A program made the position numbers and the translations under genes. From Nitrospirae bacterium RIFCSPLOW2_12_42_9 (GTDB taxonomy: Bacteria; Nitrospirota; 9FT-COMBO-42-15; HDB-SIOI813), in assembly GCA_001805205.1 (NCBI GenBank), contig MHER01000060.1, forward strand, positions 1 through 6,532: a stretch of 6,532 nt of DNA, given 5' to 3'. Below, piece after piece: positions 1 to 4,974 of the stretch; position 1 is the stretch's first letter; each line of letters begins with the position of its first letter. The notes under the pieces are model-generated. The model was not told the origin of the DNA. It saw only the letters and a program-made list of their open reading frames with translations, and did no database searches.

Positions 1-21
1 AAGTATTGCGTCCCCCCCCTA

Positions 22-76
22 ACCCACTGCCTGCCTTTTTATGCCTTTTTACTCCATTTCATTCCACTTTGCCCCA
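22..76 (-). promoter_or_regulatory. Direct-repeat array resembling a MraZ operator (dcw cluster)
   Basis: Just downstream of the predicted start site, on the minus strand, 5-bp boxes recur every 10 bp: TGGGG (76-72), TGGAA (66-62), TGGAG (56-52), AGGCA (46-42), AGGCA (36-32) and TGGGT (26-22). The spacers are all exactly 5 bp (CAAAG, TGAAA, TAAAA, TAAAA, GGCAG). MraZ, the regulator encoded first in the division and cell-wall (dcw) cluster, is known to bind TGGGN direct repeats separated by 5 bp near its own promoter. Only the first and last boxes match TGGGN fully, and the two middle AGGCA boxes are weak. The regulator assignment is inference; mraZ itself is outside the window. Confidence 0.55.
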
Positions 77-85
77 CCGAACTCA

Positions 86-113
86 AGTATACACATCCAA
101 AATTCCTTGTCAA
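86..113 (-). promoter_or_regulatory. Strong sigma-70-type promoter reading left, out of the window
   Basis: On the minus strand a perfect -35 hexamer TTGACA (108-113) is followed after 16 bp by TATACT (86-91), a 5/6 match to the -10 consensus. Transcription would start near 79-80 and run leftward through the box array at 22-76. No start codon lies between the promoter and the window edge, so the first gene must begin to the left. The array suggests that gene is mraZ. This is the best promoter in the window by consensus. Confidence 0.7.
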
Positions 114-169
114 GAGGGAAAATAGAAAAAAATATAGAAAATATCAGAAGTTAGGTTAATGGAAACTGC

Positions 170-200
170 TGTGGATAATTATACATTATATTGTGGAAAA
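170..200 (-). promoter_or_regulatory. Two DnaA boxes, one perfect and one variant
   Basis: The minus strand reads TTATCCACA at 178-170, a perfect match to the DnaA box TTATNCACA, and TTTTCCACA at 200-192, one base off. They share orientation and lie 22 bp apart, about two helical turns. A weaker 7/9 match, TTATACATT, lies on the plus strand at 179-187. An A-rich tract (121-143) is nearby. They sit between the end of truA and the leftward promoter at 86-113. Transcriptional control by DnaA is the simpler reading; an origin would normally show more boxes and a DNA-unwinding element. Confidence 0.5.
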
Positions 201-240
201 AGGTTAGAAATATTCTATATGTAGGAGGCAATAAAGAGGG

Positions 241-1077
241 TTAATATCTTACCTCTATTAAATACACTCCATGGGAAGGGGCGATCTGACCCGCACAACG
301 TCTGTCTTTTTTTCCAATGAGAGTTTTTATGTCTGATGGCTTAATCTTTCCCCTTCCAACATCGATTAGGGTACCTACAATATTCCTTACCATATGCTGC
401 AGATATGACCTTGCCTCCAAGGTGAATATGATAAGAGTGCTGCCACAGGGAATGATAGATTCCGAAACAAGTTCGGCATGACATAAAGAGGGATTTACAG
501 ATGATAAGAGAAAGAGTGGGCTGATACCTTTTTTGTATGATATTGAAGTGATTTCAAGCCTGTTCAAGGTTCTAACCGGTGACCTGGCACTGCATTCAGA
601 AGCCCTGAAGGATGAGAAGTCGTGTGTCCCGGTCATATATTCAGCGCCCTTTTTCATTAAAGTTATATCGAGGTGTTGTTTAACTTGATAGACATAATTT
701 CTTATAAACGGCGAAATCTGATCATGATTTAATATTATATACTGATATATCTTTGACTTAGCACTATGCCGTGCATGGAACTCTTCTGCAGCATACTCAG
801 CACTCTTGACGAGGATATCATCAGGGAGCAATGAATTAATAGCCTTTACCCATGACGTCTCTTTAAGTTTTAATGTGGTTTTGAAATTTGCTGCTTGTCC
901 TATTGCATGGACACCTGCATCAGTACGGCCTGCGCCACTTACTTTAGCGGGTTTCTTTGTGATTTGTGTAAGGACATCTTCTATTGTTCCCTGTATTGTC
1001 TGAAGGGCTGCCTGTCTCTGCCAGCCGTGATAGTTTGTTCCGTCGTATTCAAGGAGGAGTCTTATATTATATGTCAT
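241..1077 (-). CDS. truA: tRNA pseudouridine(38-40) synthase TruA with an in-frame repeat-derived insertion
   Basis: TruA isomerises uridine to pseudouridine at positions 38-40 of the tRNA anticodon stem-loop, in the cytoplasm. The N-terminus matches the family (LLEYDGTNYHGWQRQ, residues 8-22). The catalytic loop GAGRTDAGVHA (48-58) supplies the nucleophile Asp53, the conserved Tyr is Y111, and the later motifs DFSSFRAS (153-160) and HMVRNIVG (228-235) are present. The protein has 278 residues. About 28 of them (185-212, nucleotides 442-525) are absent from normal TruA, where the strand ending near KKG runs directly into the one starting STLIIF; removing them gives about 250, a usual length. 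The extra peptide contains CHAELVSES, translated from a palindromic repeat. The start lies 7 bp after the amidase stop and has no clear Shine-Dalgarno, so translational coupling is likely. All key residues survive, so I expect an active enzyme. No terminator is visible downstream. Confidence 0.93.
   Translation of the reverse strand: MTYNIRLLLEYDGTNYHGWQRQAALQTIQGTIEDVLTQITKKPAKVSGAGRTDAGVHAIGQAANFKTTLKLKETSWVKAINSLLPDDILVKSAEYAAEEFHARHSAKSKIYQYIILNHDQISPFIRNYVYQVKQHLDITLMKKGAEYMTGTHDFSSFRASECSARSPVRTLNRLEITSISYKKGISPLFLLSSVNPSLCHAELVSESIIPCGSTLIIFTLEARSYLQHMVRNIVGTLIDVGRGKIKPSDIKTLIGKKDRRCAGQIAPSHGVYLIEVRY
442..525 (-). repeat. Palindromic repeat inserted in frame within truA
   Basis: This stretch encodes the extra 28 residues of TruA. 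Its core on the minus strand is GCCGAACTTGTTTCGGAATC (477-458), whose arms CCGAA (462-466) and TTCGG (472-476) form a hairpin with a 5-nt loop. Sequences of this type are familiar to me as dispersed intergenic repeats in several bacterial groups, often translated as HAELVS when they fall in genes. The outer boundaries come from aligning the protein to normal TruA by memory and are good to a few codons only. The length is a multiple of three and the insert contains no stop in the truA frame. Confidence 0.7.
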
Positions 1078-1084
1078 GATAAAA

Positions 1085-2260
1085 TTACCGGGCAGAGATA
1101 TTTGCTGCCTCTTTGGGATAGGCTAAAGATGAGGTGGACTGTATATACTTAATTATCCCATCAAGGATTGCTTCTGCGATTTCCTGACGGTATTTACTCT
1201 TTCCGAGTCTTTGTTCTTCCTCACGGTTGCTGATGAATGAGATCTCTGCAAGTATGCTTGGCATCCTCGCATTAACGAGAACATAGAATGGCGCCTGTTT
1301 TACTCCGAGGTTATTGATCTTATAATCCGGTTCCAGGTTTTCGATTAGATTCCCCTGCACATAATGAGCAAGTCTCAGGGACTCATCTTTCTTAGCAGTG
1401 GTAAGGAGGTCGGTCAGTATTAACTGCAGCTCGTTTAAAGATTTTTCTGTTGCACTGTTCTCACGCATTGCAGTATCCATTGCCTCTCTGTTCGTTGCCC
1501 TTCCTAACAGATATGTCTCTGCACCGCTTGCACCCTCTCTCCTGCTTGAATTGGCATGTATGGATATAAACAGATCTGCATCCTTTTTATTGGCGATTGC
1601 AGTCCTCTCCTCAAGCGGGATAAAGATATCGGTCTCCCTTGTCATTACCACATCTGCCCCGATCTTATCCTTTATAAGACGTTTCAGACGAATCCCCACA
1701 TCGAGCACTATATCCTTTTCCTTCAGGCCTTTTTTACCAATTGCGCCGGGATCCTTTCCACCATGCCCGGGGTCAATAACTATTGTTGGTGTTTTGGCTG
1801 CACTTGATTTTTGAGGAGGACTATGAGGAACTTGCTTATCGGAGACCTCCTTATAAATGTCAACCACAAGCCTGTCAGGGGATGTAAGAAGGAATATCTT
1901 ATAATTTGCCTTACCTGTCAGGTCAACGACTACACGAACAGTCTGTTTATCATTCTGGGCTGCCCTTACCTGTTTTACCAGGCCATTTTCTATATCAACA
2001 GACGGGATGCTGCCAACAATGAAGGTGTTTTCAAGATTTATATATAATCTGTCAGGGTCTGGCAGGTATTTATCAGTGTATGTAGTTGGATTGCTTAGAT
2101 CGAGGACTATTCGTGTGTAATCAGACGCAGGCCAGTATCTGACATTATTTAAGATTATGGATGGAGTTGAAGCGGGTTCGCCAGGCACAGGACTGATGAC
2201 CTGGAGTGATAATACATTTAGTGCCAGAAAGAATACTGTATGGAGCCAGCATCTCCGCAT
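1085..2260 (-). CDS. N-acetylmuramoyl-L-alanine amidase, AMIN plus Amidase_3 domains (AmiC-like)
   Basis: This exported zinc amidase cleaves the bond between N-acetylmuramic acid and the stem peptide, typically during septum splitting. Residues 1 to about 27 look like a signal peptide (RR, then a hydrophobic stretch). An AMIN domain (about 36-136), which in characterised homologues directs the enzyme to the septum or peptidoglycan, is followed by a Ser/Pro/Lys linker and an Amidase_3 domain (about 159-374). The expected zinc ligands are visible: H166 in DPGHGG, E181 in LKEKDIVLD and H235 in FISIHAN; the catalytic E339 lies in LAEISFISN. The length of 391 is normal for the family. No Shine-Dalgarno precedes the ATG, and the promoter abuts it, so the message may be leaderless. 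It lies upstream of truA with a 7-bp gap, almost certainly in one transcript. I leave the symbol blank because AmiA, AmiB and AmiC cannot be told apart outside enterobacteria. Confidence 0.93.
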   Translation of the reverse strand: MRRCWLHTVFFLALNVLSLQVISPVPGEPASTPSIILNNVRYWPASDYTRIVLDLSNPTTYTDKYLPDPDRLYINLENTFIVGSIPSVDIENGLVKQVRAAQNDKQTVRVVVDLTGKANYKIFLLTSPDRLVVDIYKEVSDKQVPHSPPQKSSAAKTPTIVIDPGHGGKDPGAIGKKGLKEKDIVLDVGIRLKRLIKDKIGADVVMTRETDIFIPLEERTAIANKKDADLFISIHANSSRREGASGAETYLLGRATNREAMDTAMRENSATEKSLNELQLILTDLLTTAKKDESLRLAHYVQGNLIENLEPDYKINNLGVKQAPFYVLVNARMPSILAEISFISNREEEQRLGKSKYRQEIAEAILDGIIKYIQSTSSLAYPKEAANISAR

Positions 2261-2265
2261 GTGTT

Positions 2266-2296
2266 ATTATTTAACGTAAAAACATCACAATGTCAA
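2266..2296 (-). promoter_or_regulatory. Promoter of the amidase-truA operon
   Basis: On the minus strand a perfect TTGACA (2291-2296) faces an A/T-rich -10 region reading TTAAATAAT (2266-2274). TTAAAT (2269-2274) gives a 16-bp spacer, TAAATA a 17-bp spacer, and the better hexamer AATAAT (2266-2271) a long 19-bp spacer. In the first two cases transcription would start within a few bases of the ATG at 2260, leaving almost no 5' leader, which agrees with the lack of a Shine-Dalgarno. Confidence 0.5.
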
Positions 2297-2301
2297 CTCA
2301 T

Positions 2302-2460
2302 TGAAATAGAGCTTGCCCTGCAAGGGAATTAGCTAAAGCGGATTTCAGCGTCGTAATATCTCACGAGGATGGTGAGATTAGACGCTGCCCTCGGAGGCGG
2401 GCAGGACGCCCGCCGAGAATGAGCGGAAGCTAATTCCCTTGCAGGGCAAGCTCTATTCAG
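2302..2460. repeat. Long inverted-repeat element with internal hairpins, MITE- or REP-like
   Basis: Two 30-bp arms, 2305-2334 and 2428-2457, are perfect reverse complements; allowing one unpaired A at the outer edge, they extend by a few bases (TGAA-TAG against CTA-TTCA). Inside are two more stems: CAGCGTC (2346-2352) with GACGCTG (2381-2387), enclosing ATCTCAC (2358-2364) with GTGAGAT (2372-2378); and GGCGGGC (2396-2402) with GCCCGCC (2408-2414). Each outer arm also holds a small palindrome, CCCT-GCA-AGGG. The interior is much richer in G and C than its surroundings. No open reading frame fills it. I see no clear target-site duplication in the flanks. It lies between divergent genes, where a terminator is not expected, which favours a non-autonomous mobile element. 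Confidence 0.75.
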
Positions 2461-2500
2461 GACATATAATGATAGTTACCCGTATACTATTTTATTTTCC

Positions 2501-2529
2501 TTGAATGTAATGTGTTCATATTGTAACAT
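2501..2529 (+). promoter_or_regulatory. Candidate promoter for the marC operon
   Basis: TTGAAT (2501-2506) and TAACAT (2524-2529) are separated by 17 bp, each matching consensus at four or five positions. The predicted start near 2536 leaves about a dozen bases before the marC ATG. A TATACT at 2483-2488 is an alternative -10 but has no acceptable -35 at the right distance. This is a weak prediction, made mainly from spacing and position. Confidence 0.35.
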
Positions 2530-2547
2530 TAGTGCACCTTTATTCCT

Positions 2548-3132
2548 ATGTACTCCAATTTTATAATGAGCTTTATCCCTTTATTTGTGGCCTTTGATGC
2601 TATAGGCATACTCCCAATCTACATGTCACTTACCCAGGATATGGATTCCAATGTAAAAAAGAAGGTTCTCACACATTCTATAATTACTGCCACTGCCATT
2701 ACTGTAATCTTTTTATTTGTTGGTAAGGGGATATTTATGATCCTCGGCATCACTATCTCGGATTTTCAAATAGCAGGTGGACTCATACTCCTGGTAATTG
2801 CGATTACAGACATAATATTCTCACATCAGATGAGCAGAAAACCTCATCCGTCTGTTGGTACCGTTCCGATTGGAACACCATTGATTGCCGGGCCGGCCTC
2901 ACTAACTACGTTGATTATGCTTAATGATATCTTCGGAATATCTATGACCATTTTCTCCCTTGTTGTAAATCTTATAATAGTCTGGATAATATTTTCATTT
3001 TCCAATCGAATACTCTCCTTCCTTGGTGAGGGAGGGGCAAGGGCGACATCAAAGGTTGTGTCACTCTTTCTTGCAGCAATCGCTGTGATGATTATAAGGC
3101 GGGGGATAGAGGGGACCCTTGGAATCTATTAA
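2548..3132 (+). CDS. MarC-family (UPF0056) integral membrane protein
   Basis: A 194-residue polytopic inner-membrane protein of the MarC/YhgN family. The family is widespread and its transport substrate is not established; the old link of MarC to multiple antibiotic resistance was not upheld. The opening FIPLFVAFDAIGILPIYMSL (residues 9-28) matches the conserved family start. Further marks are FLFVGKGIFMILGI (55-68), AGGLILLVIAI (76-86) and the family core VPIGTPLIAGPASLTTLIML (105-124). About six hydrophobic segments are visible, and the length is close to that of E. coli YhgN (about 197). There is no Shine-Dalgarno before the ATG; an in-frame TAG at 2530 leaves only this start or Met7, and the family alignment favours this one. 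It is the first gene of a four-gene run, and its stop codon directly touches the next ATG. Confidence 0.9.
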   Translation: MYSNFIMSFIPLFVAFDAIGILPIYMSLTQDMDSNVKKKVLTHSIITATAITVIFLFVGKGIFMILGITISDFQIAGGLILLVIAITDIIFSHQMSRKPHPSVGTVPIGTPLIAGPASLTTLIMLNDIFGISMTIFSLVVNLIIVWIIFSFSNRILSFLGEGGARATSKVVSLFLAAIAVMIIRRGIEGTLGIY

Positions 3133-4365
3133 ATGCGATTCAAGCTTACAGTGAAGATAGTTACAGTACTATTTGTATCATTTCTTTACTGGATCTCTGC
3201 CTATTCTATCCCACAAGAGGAGGGGAGATTAGTAGGTATACCAAGTATTCCCCCTCCCTTGATGGGAGGGGGTGAGGGGGAGGGTCAGAAAGGGGAGGGT
3301 GAACAGAAGGGATTTTCGGATGAAAAAGCAAGGTATAATAATGTAGATTTCTATAAAGAAGGTCTTGTGAATCCCGGCTCAAAGGTTCCAAGCTCCCATG
3401 TTTCTTCTATCGCATGGTTAGGCGAGGGGAAGATTGCCTGTGTCTGGTACGGCGGAAGCAGGGAAGGGGCTATGGATGTCAAGATATATTTTTCATTATT
3501 TGATGAAAACACCGGTGTATGGTCAGAGGGAAATGTAATCGTCTCACGTGAATCGAGTTCCGATGAGCTTGGCCGTTATGTAAGGAAGGTCGGCAATCCT
3601 GTAATATTCAGTGATTCATCCGACAGGTTATGGCTTTTCTATGTCACAATCACAGTTGGCGGCTGGTCAGGGAGTTCATTAAATTATAAAATATCTTATG
3701 ATCATGGAAAGACATGGACTCCTTCTAAGAAATTGTTACTGAGCCCCTTCTTTAACCTGAGTAATCTCGTCAAAAATAAGCCTATGTTACTCGATGGCGG
3801 AGGATTCCTGTTACCCATCTACCATGAGTTTATTAATAAGTATCCGGAGATGTTAATGGTGATTCCGGATGGAGATGCTGTGCAATATAAAAAATGGCGT
3901 ATTGGCTTTAAAAAAGGACTGTTGCAGCCATCAATCCTTGCATTGGATGAGAAAAGGGTTGTTGCTTATTTCAGAAATGCCGGGAAAGGTAACAAAAAGT
4001 ATGTTATGGAATCAATCAGTAATGATGCCGGAATGACATGGTCAGAACCTCTGCCAACAACCCTGCCAAATCCCAATTCCGGACTGGATGTAGTATCCAC
4101 ACCTGAAGGGAGTGTTTTGGTTGCATTAAATGACAGCTTTAAAGACCGCTCACGCCTTGCCCTGTATTTATCAAAGGATAATGACAGGGAGTGGATAAAG
4201 ATTAAAGACCTGGAAGATACACCGGGTATGGAATTTTCCTATCCATCAATAATCCGTACCCCTGATAATACTTACCACATCTCATATACATATAACCGTA
4301 GCAATATAAAGCATGTCACCTTTTCAGACATATGGTTGTTAGAAAAACTAAAAAATGATTCCTGA
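3133..4365 (+). CDS. Exported BNR-repeat sialidase-like protein
   Basis: A 410-residue predicted exo-sialidase of the BNR_2 type (predicted neuraminidase group), most likely exported. Residues 1-25 form a signal peptide (basic start, hydrophobic core, SAYS end). After a repeat-derived linker (about 36-60), the beta-propeller region spans about 70-400. Asp-box motifs (SxDxGxTW) are clear at 188-195 (SYDHGKTW) and 296-303 (SNDAGMTW), with a degenerate one at 347-354. Motifs that recur in this family include VWYGGSREG (104-112), GNPVIF (154-159), KPMLL (216-220), LPIYHE (227-232), NPNSGLDVV (313-321) and SYPSIIRTPD (369-378). No characterised sialidase active site can be certified by eye, so the substrate may be another glycan. 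The gene starts with no gap after marC and overlaps the next gene by 11 bp; a GAGGGG at about 3108-3113 is too far away to be a normal ribosome site, which suggests coupling. Confidence 0.82.
   Translation: MRFKLTVKIVTVLFVSFLYWISAYSIPQEEGRLVGIPSIPPPLMGGGEGEGQKGEGEQKGFSDEKARYNNVDFYKEGLVNPGSKVPSSHVSSIAWLGEGKIACVWYGGSREGAMDVKIYFSLFDENTGVWSEGNVIVSRESSSDELGRYVRKVGNPVIFSDSSDRLWLFYVTITVGGWSGSSLNYKISYDHGKTWTPSKKLLLSPFFNLSNLVKNKPMLLDGGGFLLPIYHEFINKYPEMLMVIPDGDAVQYKKWRIGFKKGLLQPSILALDEKRVVAYFRNAGKGNKKYVMESISNDAGMTWSEPLPTTLPNPNSGLDVVSTPEGSVLVALNDSFKDRSRLALYLSKDNDREWIKIKDLEDTPGMEFSYPSIIRTPDNTYHISYTYNRSNIKHVTFSDIWLLEKLKNDS
3240..3312 (+). repeat. G-rich palindromic repeat inserted in frame in the sialidase gene
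   Basis: A perfect 9-bp hairpin, CCCCCTCCC (3250-3258) and GGGAGGGGG (3264-3272) with a 5-nt loop, is followed by further G runs at 3276-3280, 3282-3284, 3292-3295 and 3297-3299. The unit GGGAGGGT occurs twice, ending at 3285 and 3300. It is translated as IPPPLMGGGEGEG and a Gly/Glu/Lys tail, lying between the signal peptide and the propeller, where extra residues are tolerated. Repeats with this sequence style are dispersed in intergenic DNA of various bacteria. The boundaries are approximate. Confidence 0.65.
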
Positions 4366-4972
4366 TGATTTCTTCCCATATTTATCTGCTGCACTTATTG
4401 TAGCCTCTCTTTTCTCCATAATTGCCAACAGGATATATCCAATCTTCAGATGGGCTCCCCAATACAAGTTATTATTTTTAATAGCATCATCACTACTGGC
4501 ATTGATCCCCTTTGGCGGCATTAGTGCTGCCAGGATGCTCGTTTCTTTTAACTACAGTTATTCTATGGGTTTGATCATCATACTATTGGTTACTGTAATT
4601 AAAATATTTTTTAATGTATTATTATTTAGTCACCAGGATAGCCTGTATCTTTCCATATTTAATATTGTCCTTGGAATAATACTTTATACAACATCACTCG
4701 GATTTATACCTTATGACATATATTATTATGGATACAATTTCTGGCCGCTTTTCTTTATAATATTCGTGCTTATAATTATACCGGTATTTGCAGGGAGCAG
4801 GCTTCAATGGGTTTTTATCGCTTATATATTGGGGTGGAACCTGAAACTCATACCATCTCCAAACTTCTTTGATTATTTGATAGACCCATTGCTATTTTTT
4901 ATCTCAACAGGAATTGTTGTGAGCCATATGATAAAATCTGCCCGAACCACTGGGATTAATGGAGGCACATAG
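4355..4972 (+). CDS. Unknown polytopic membrane protein, 205 residues
   Basis: I do not recognise this family. The protein is very hydrophobic, with about seven likely membrane segments near residues 9-28, 38-55, 71-91, 97-118, 129-146, 149-165 and 174-191. Polar or aromatic loops between them include FSHQDSLY (91-98), PYDIYYYGYNFW (119-130) and PSPNFFDYLIDP (167-178). There is no signal peptide apart from the first membrane segment and no obvious enzyme motif. The ATG lies inside the end of the sialidase gene (11-bp overlap), and its stop is 2 bp before the methyltransferase GTG, so it is translated as the middle gene of an operon. Its neighbours suggest a role in envelope glycan or lipid modification, as an integral partner of the exported sialidase-like protein or of the methyltransferase; that is inference from position only. 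Confidence 0.85.
   Translation: MIPDDFFPYLSAALIVASLFSIIANRIYPIFRWAPQYKLLFLIASSLLALIPFGGISAARMLVSFNYSYSMGLIIILLVTVIKIFFNVLLFSHQDSLYLSIFNIVLGIILYTTSLGFIPYDIYYYGYNFWPLFFIIFVLIIIPVFAGSRLQWVFIAYILGWNLKLIPSPNFFDYLIDPLLFFISTGIVVSHMIKSARTTGINGGT
4961..4965 (+). promoter_or_regulatory. Shine-Dalgarno fixing the GTG start of the methyltransferase gene
   Basis: GGAGG ends 9 bases before the GTG at 4975. There is no in-frame ATG nearby, and TTG at 4973 is out of frame, so this site supports the GTG start. It also shows that the host uses ordinary ribosome binding sites, which makes their absence before the amidase and marC genes more noticeable. Confidence 0.7.
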
Positions 4973-4974
4973 TT

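Noticed and set aside
205..217. TAGAA-ATA-TTCTA palindrome as a truA terminator
   Set aside because: The stem is only 5 bp of mostly A-T pairs and there is no following T run in the direction of truA.
159..224. A 21-codon plus-strand open frame starting ATGGAAACTGC
   Set aside because: It has only a weak AGG before the start, covers the DnaA boxes and AT-rich DNA, and lies in a region with leftward signals; chance occurrence is likely.
442..525. truA as a pseudogene or a sequencing frameshift
   Set aside because: The frame is continuous, the conserved segments on both sides of the insert are in the same frame, and all catalytic residues are present.
806..1152. Plus-strand open frames of 65 and 85 residues across truA and the amidase end
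   Set aside because: They are antisense shadows of truA, whose family motifs are unmistakable on the minus strand; their translations show no family pattern or ribosome site.
1398..2047. Plus-strand open frames of 138, 83 and 78 residues
   Set aside because: They run antisense to the amidase and include the complements of its zinc-site motifs; nothing in them looks like a protein family.
2305..2457. Reading the long inverted repeat as an integron attC site or as a terminator
   Set aside because: The ends lack the attC core pattern (GTTRRRY/RYYYAAC), and the element lies between two gene starts with no T run after a stem, so neither fits.
2305..2457. CRISPR array
   Set aside because: There is one inverted pair, not a series of direct repeats separated by unique spacers; no cas gene is present.
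3206..3391. Minus-strand 61-residue open frame rich in Pro and Ser
   Set aside because: It is the complement of the G-rich repeat and flanking sialidase coding DNA; its composition is due to the repeat.
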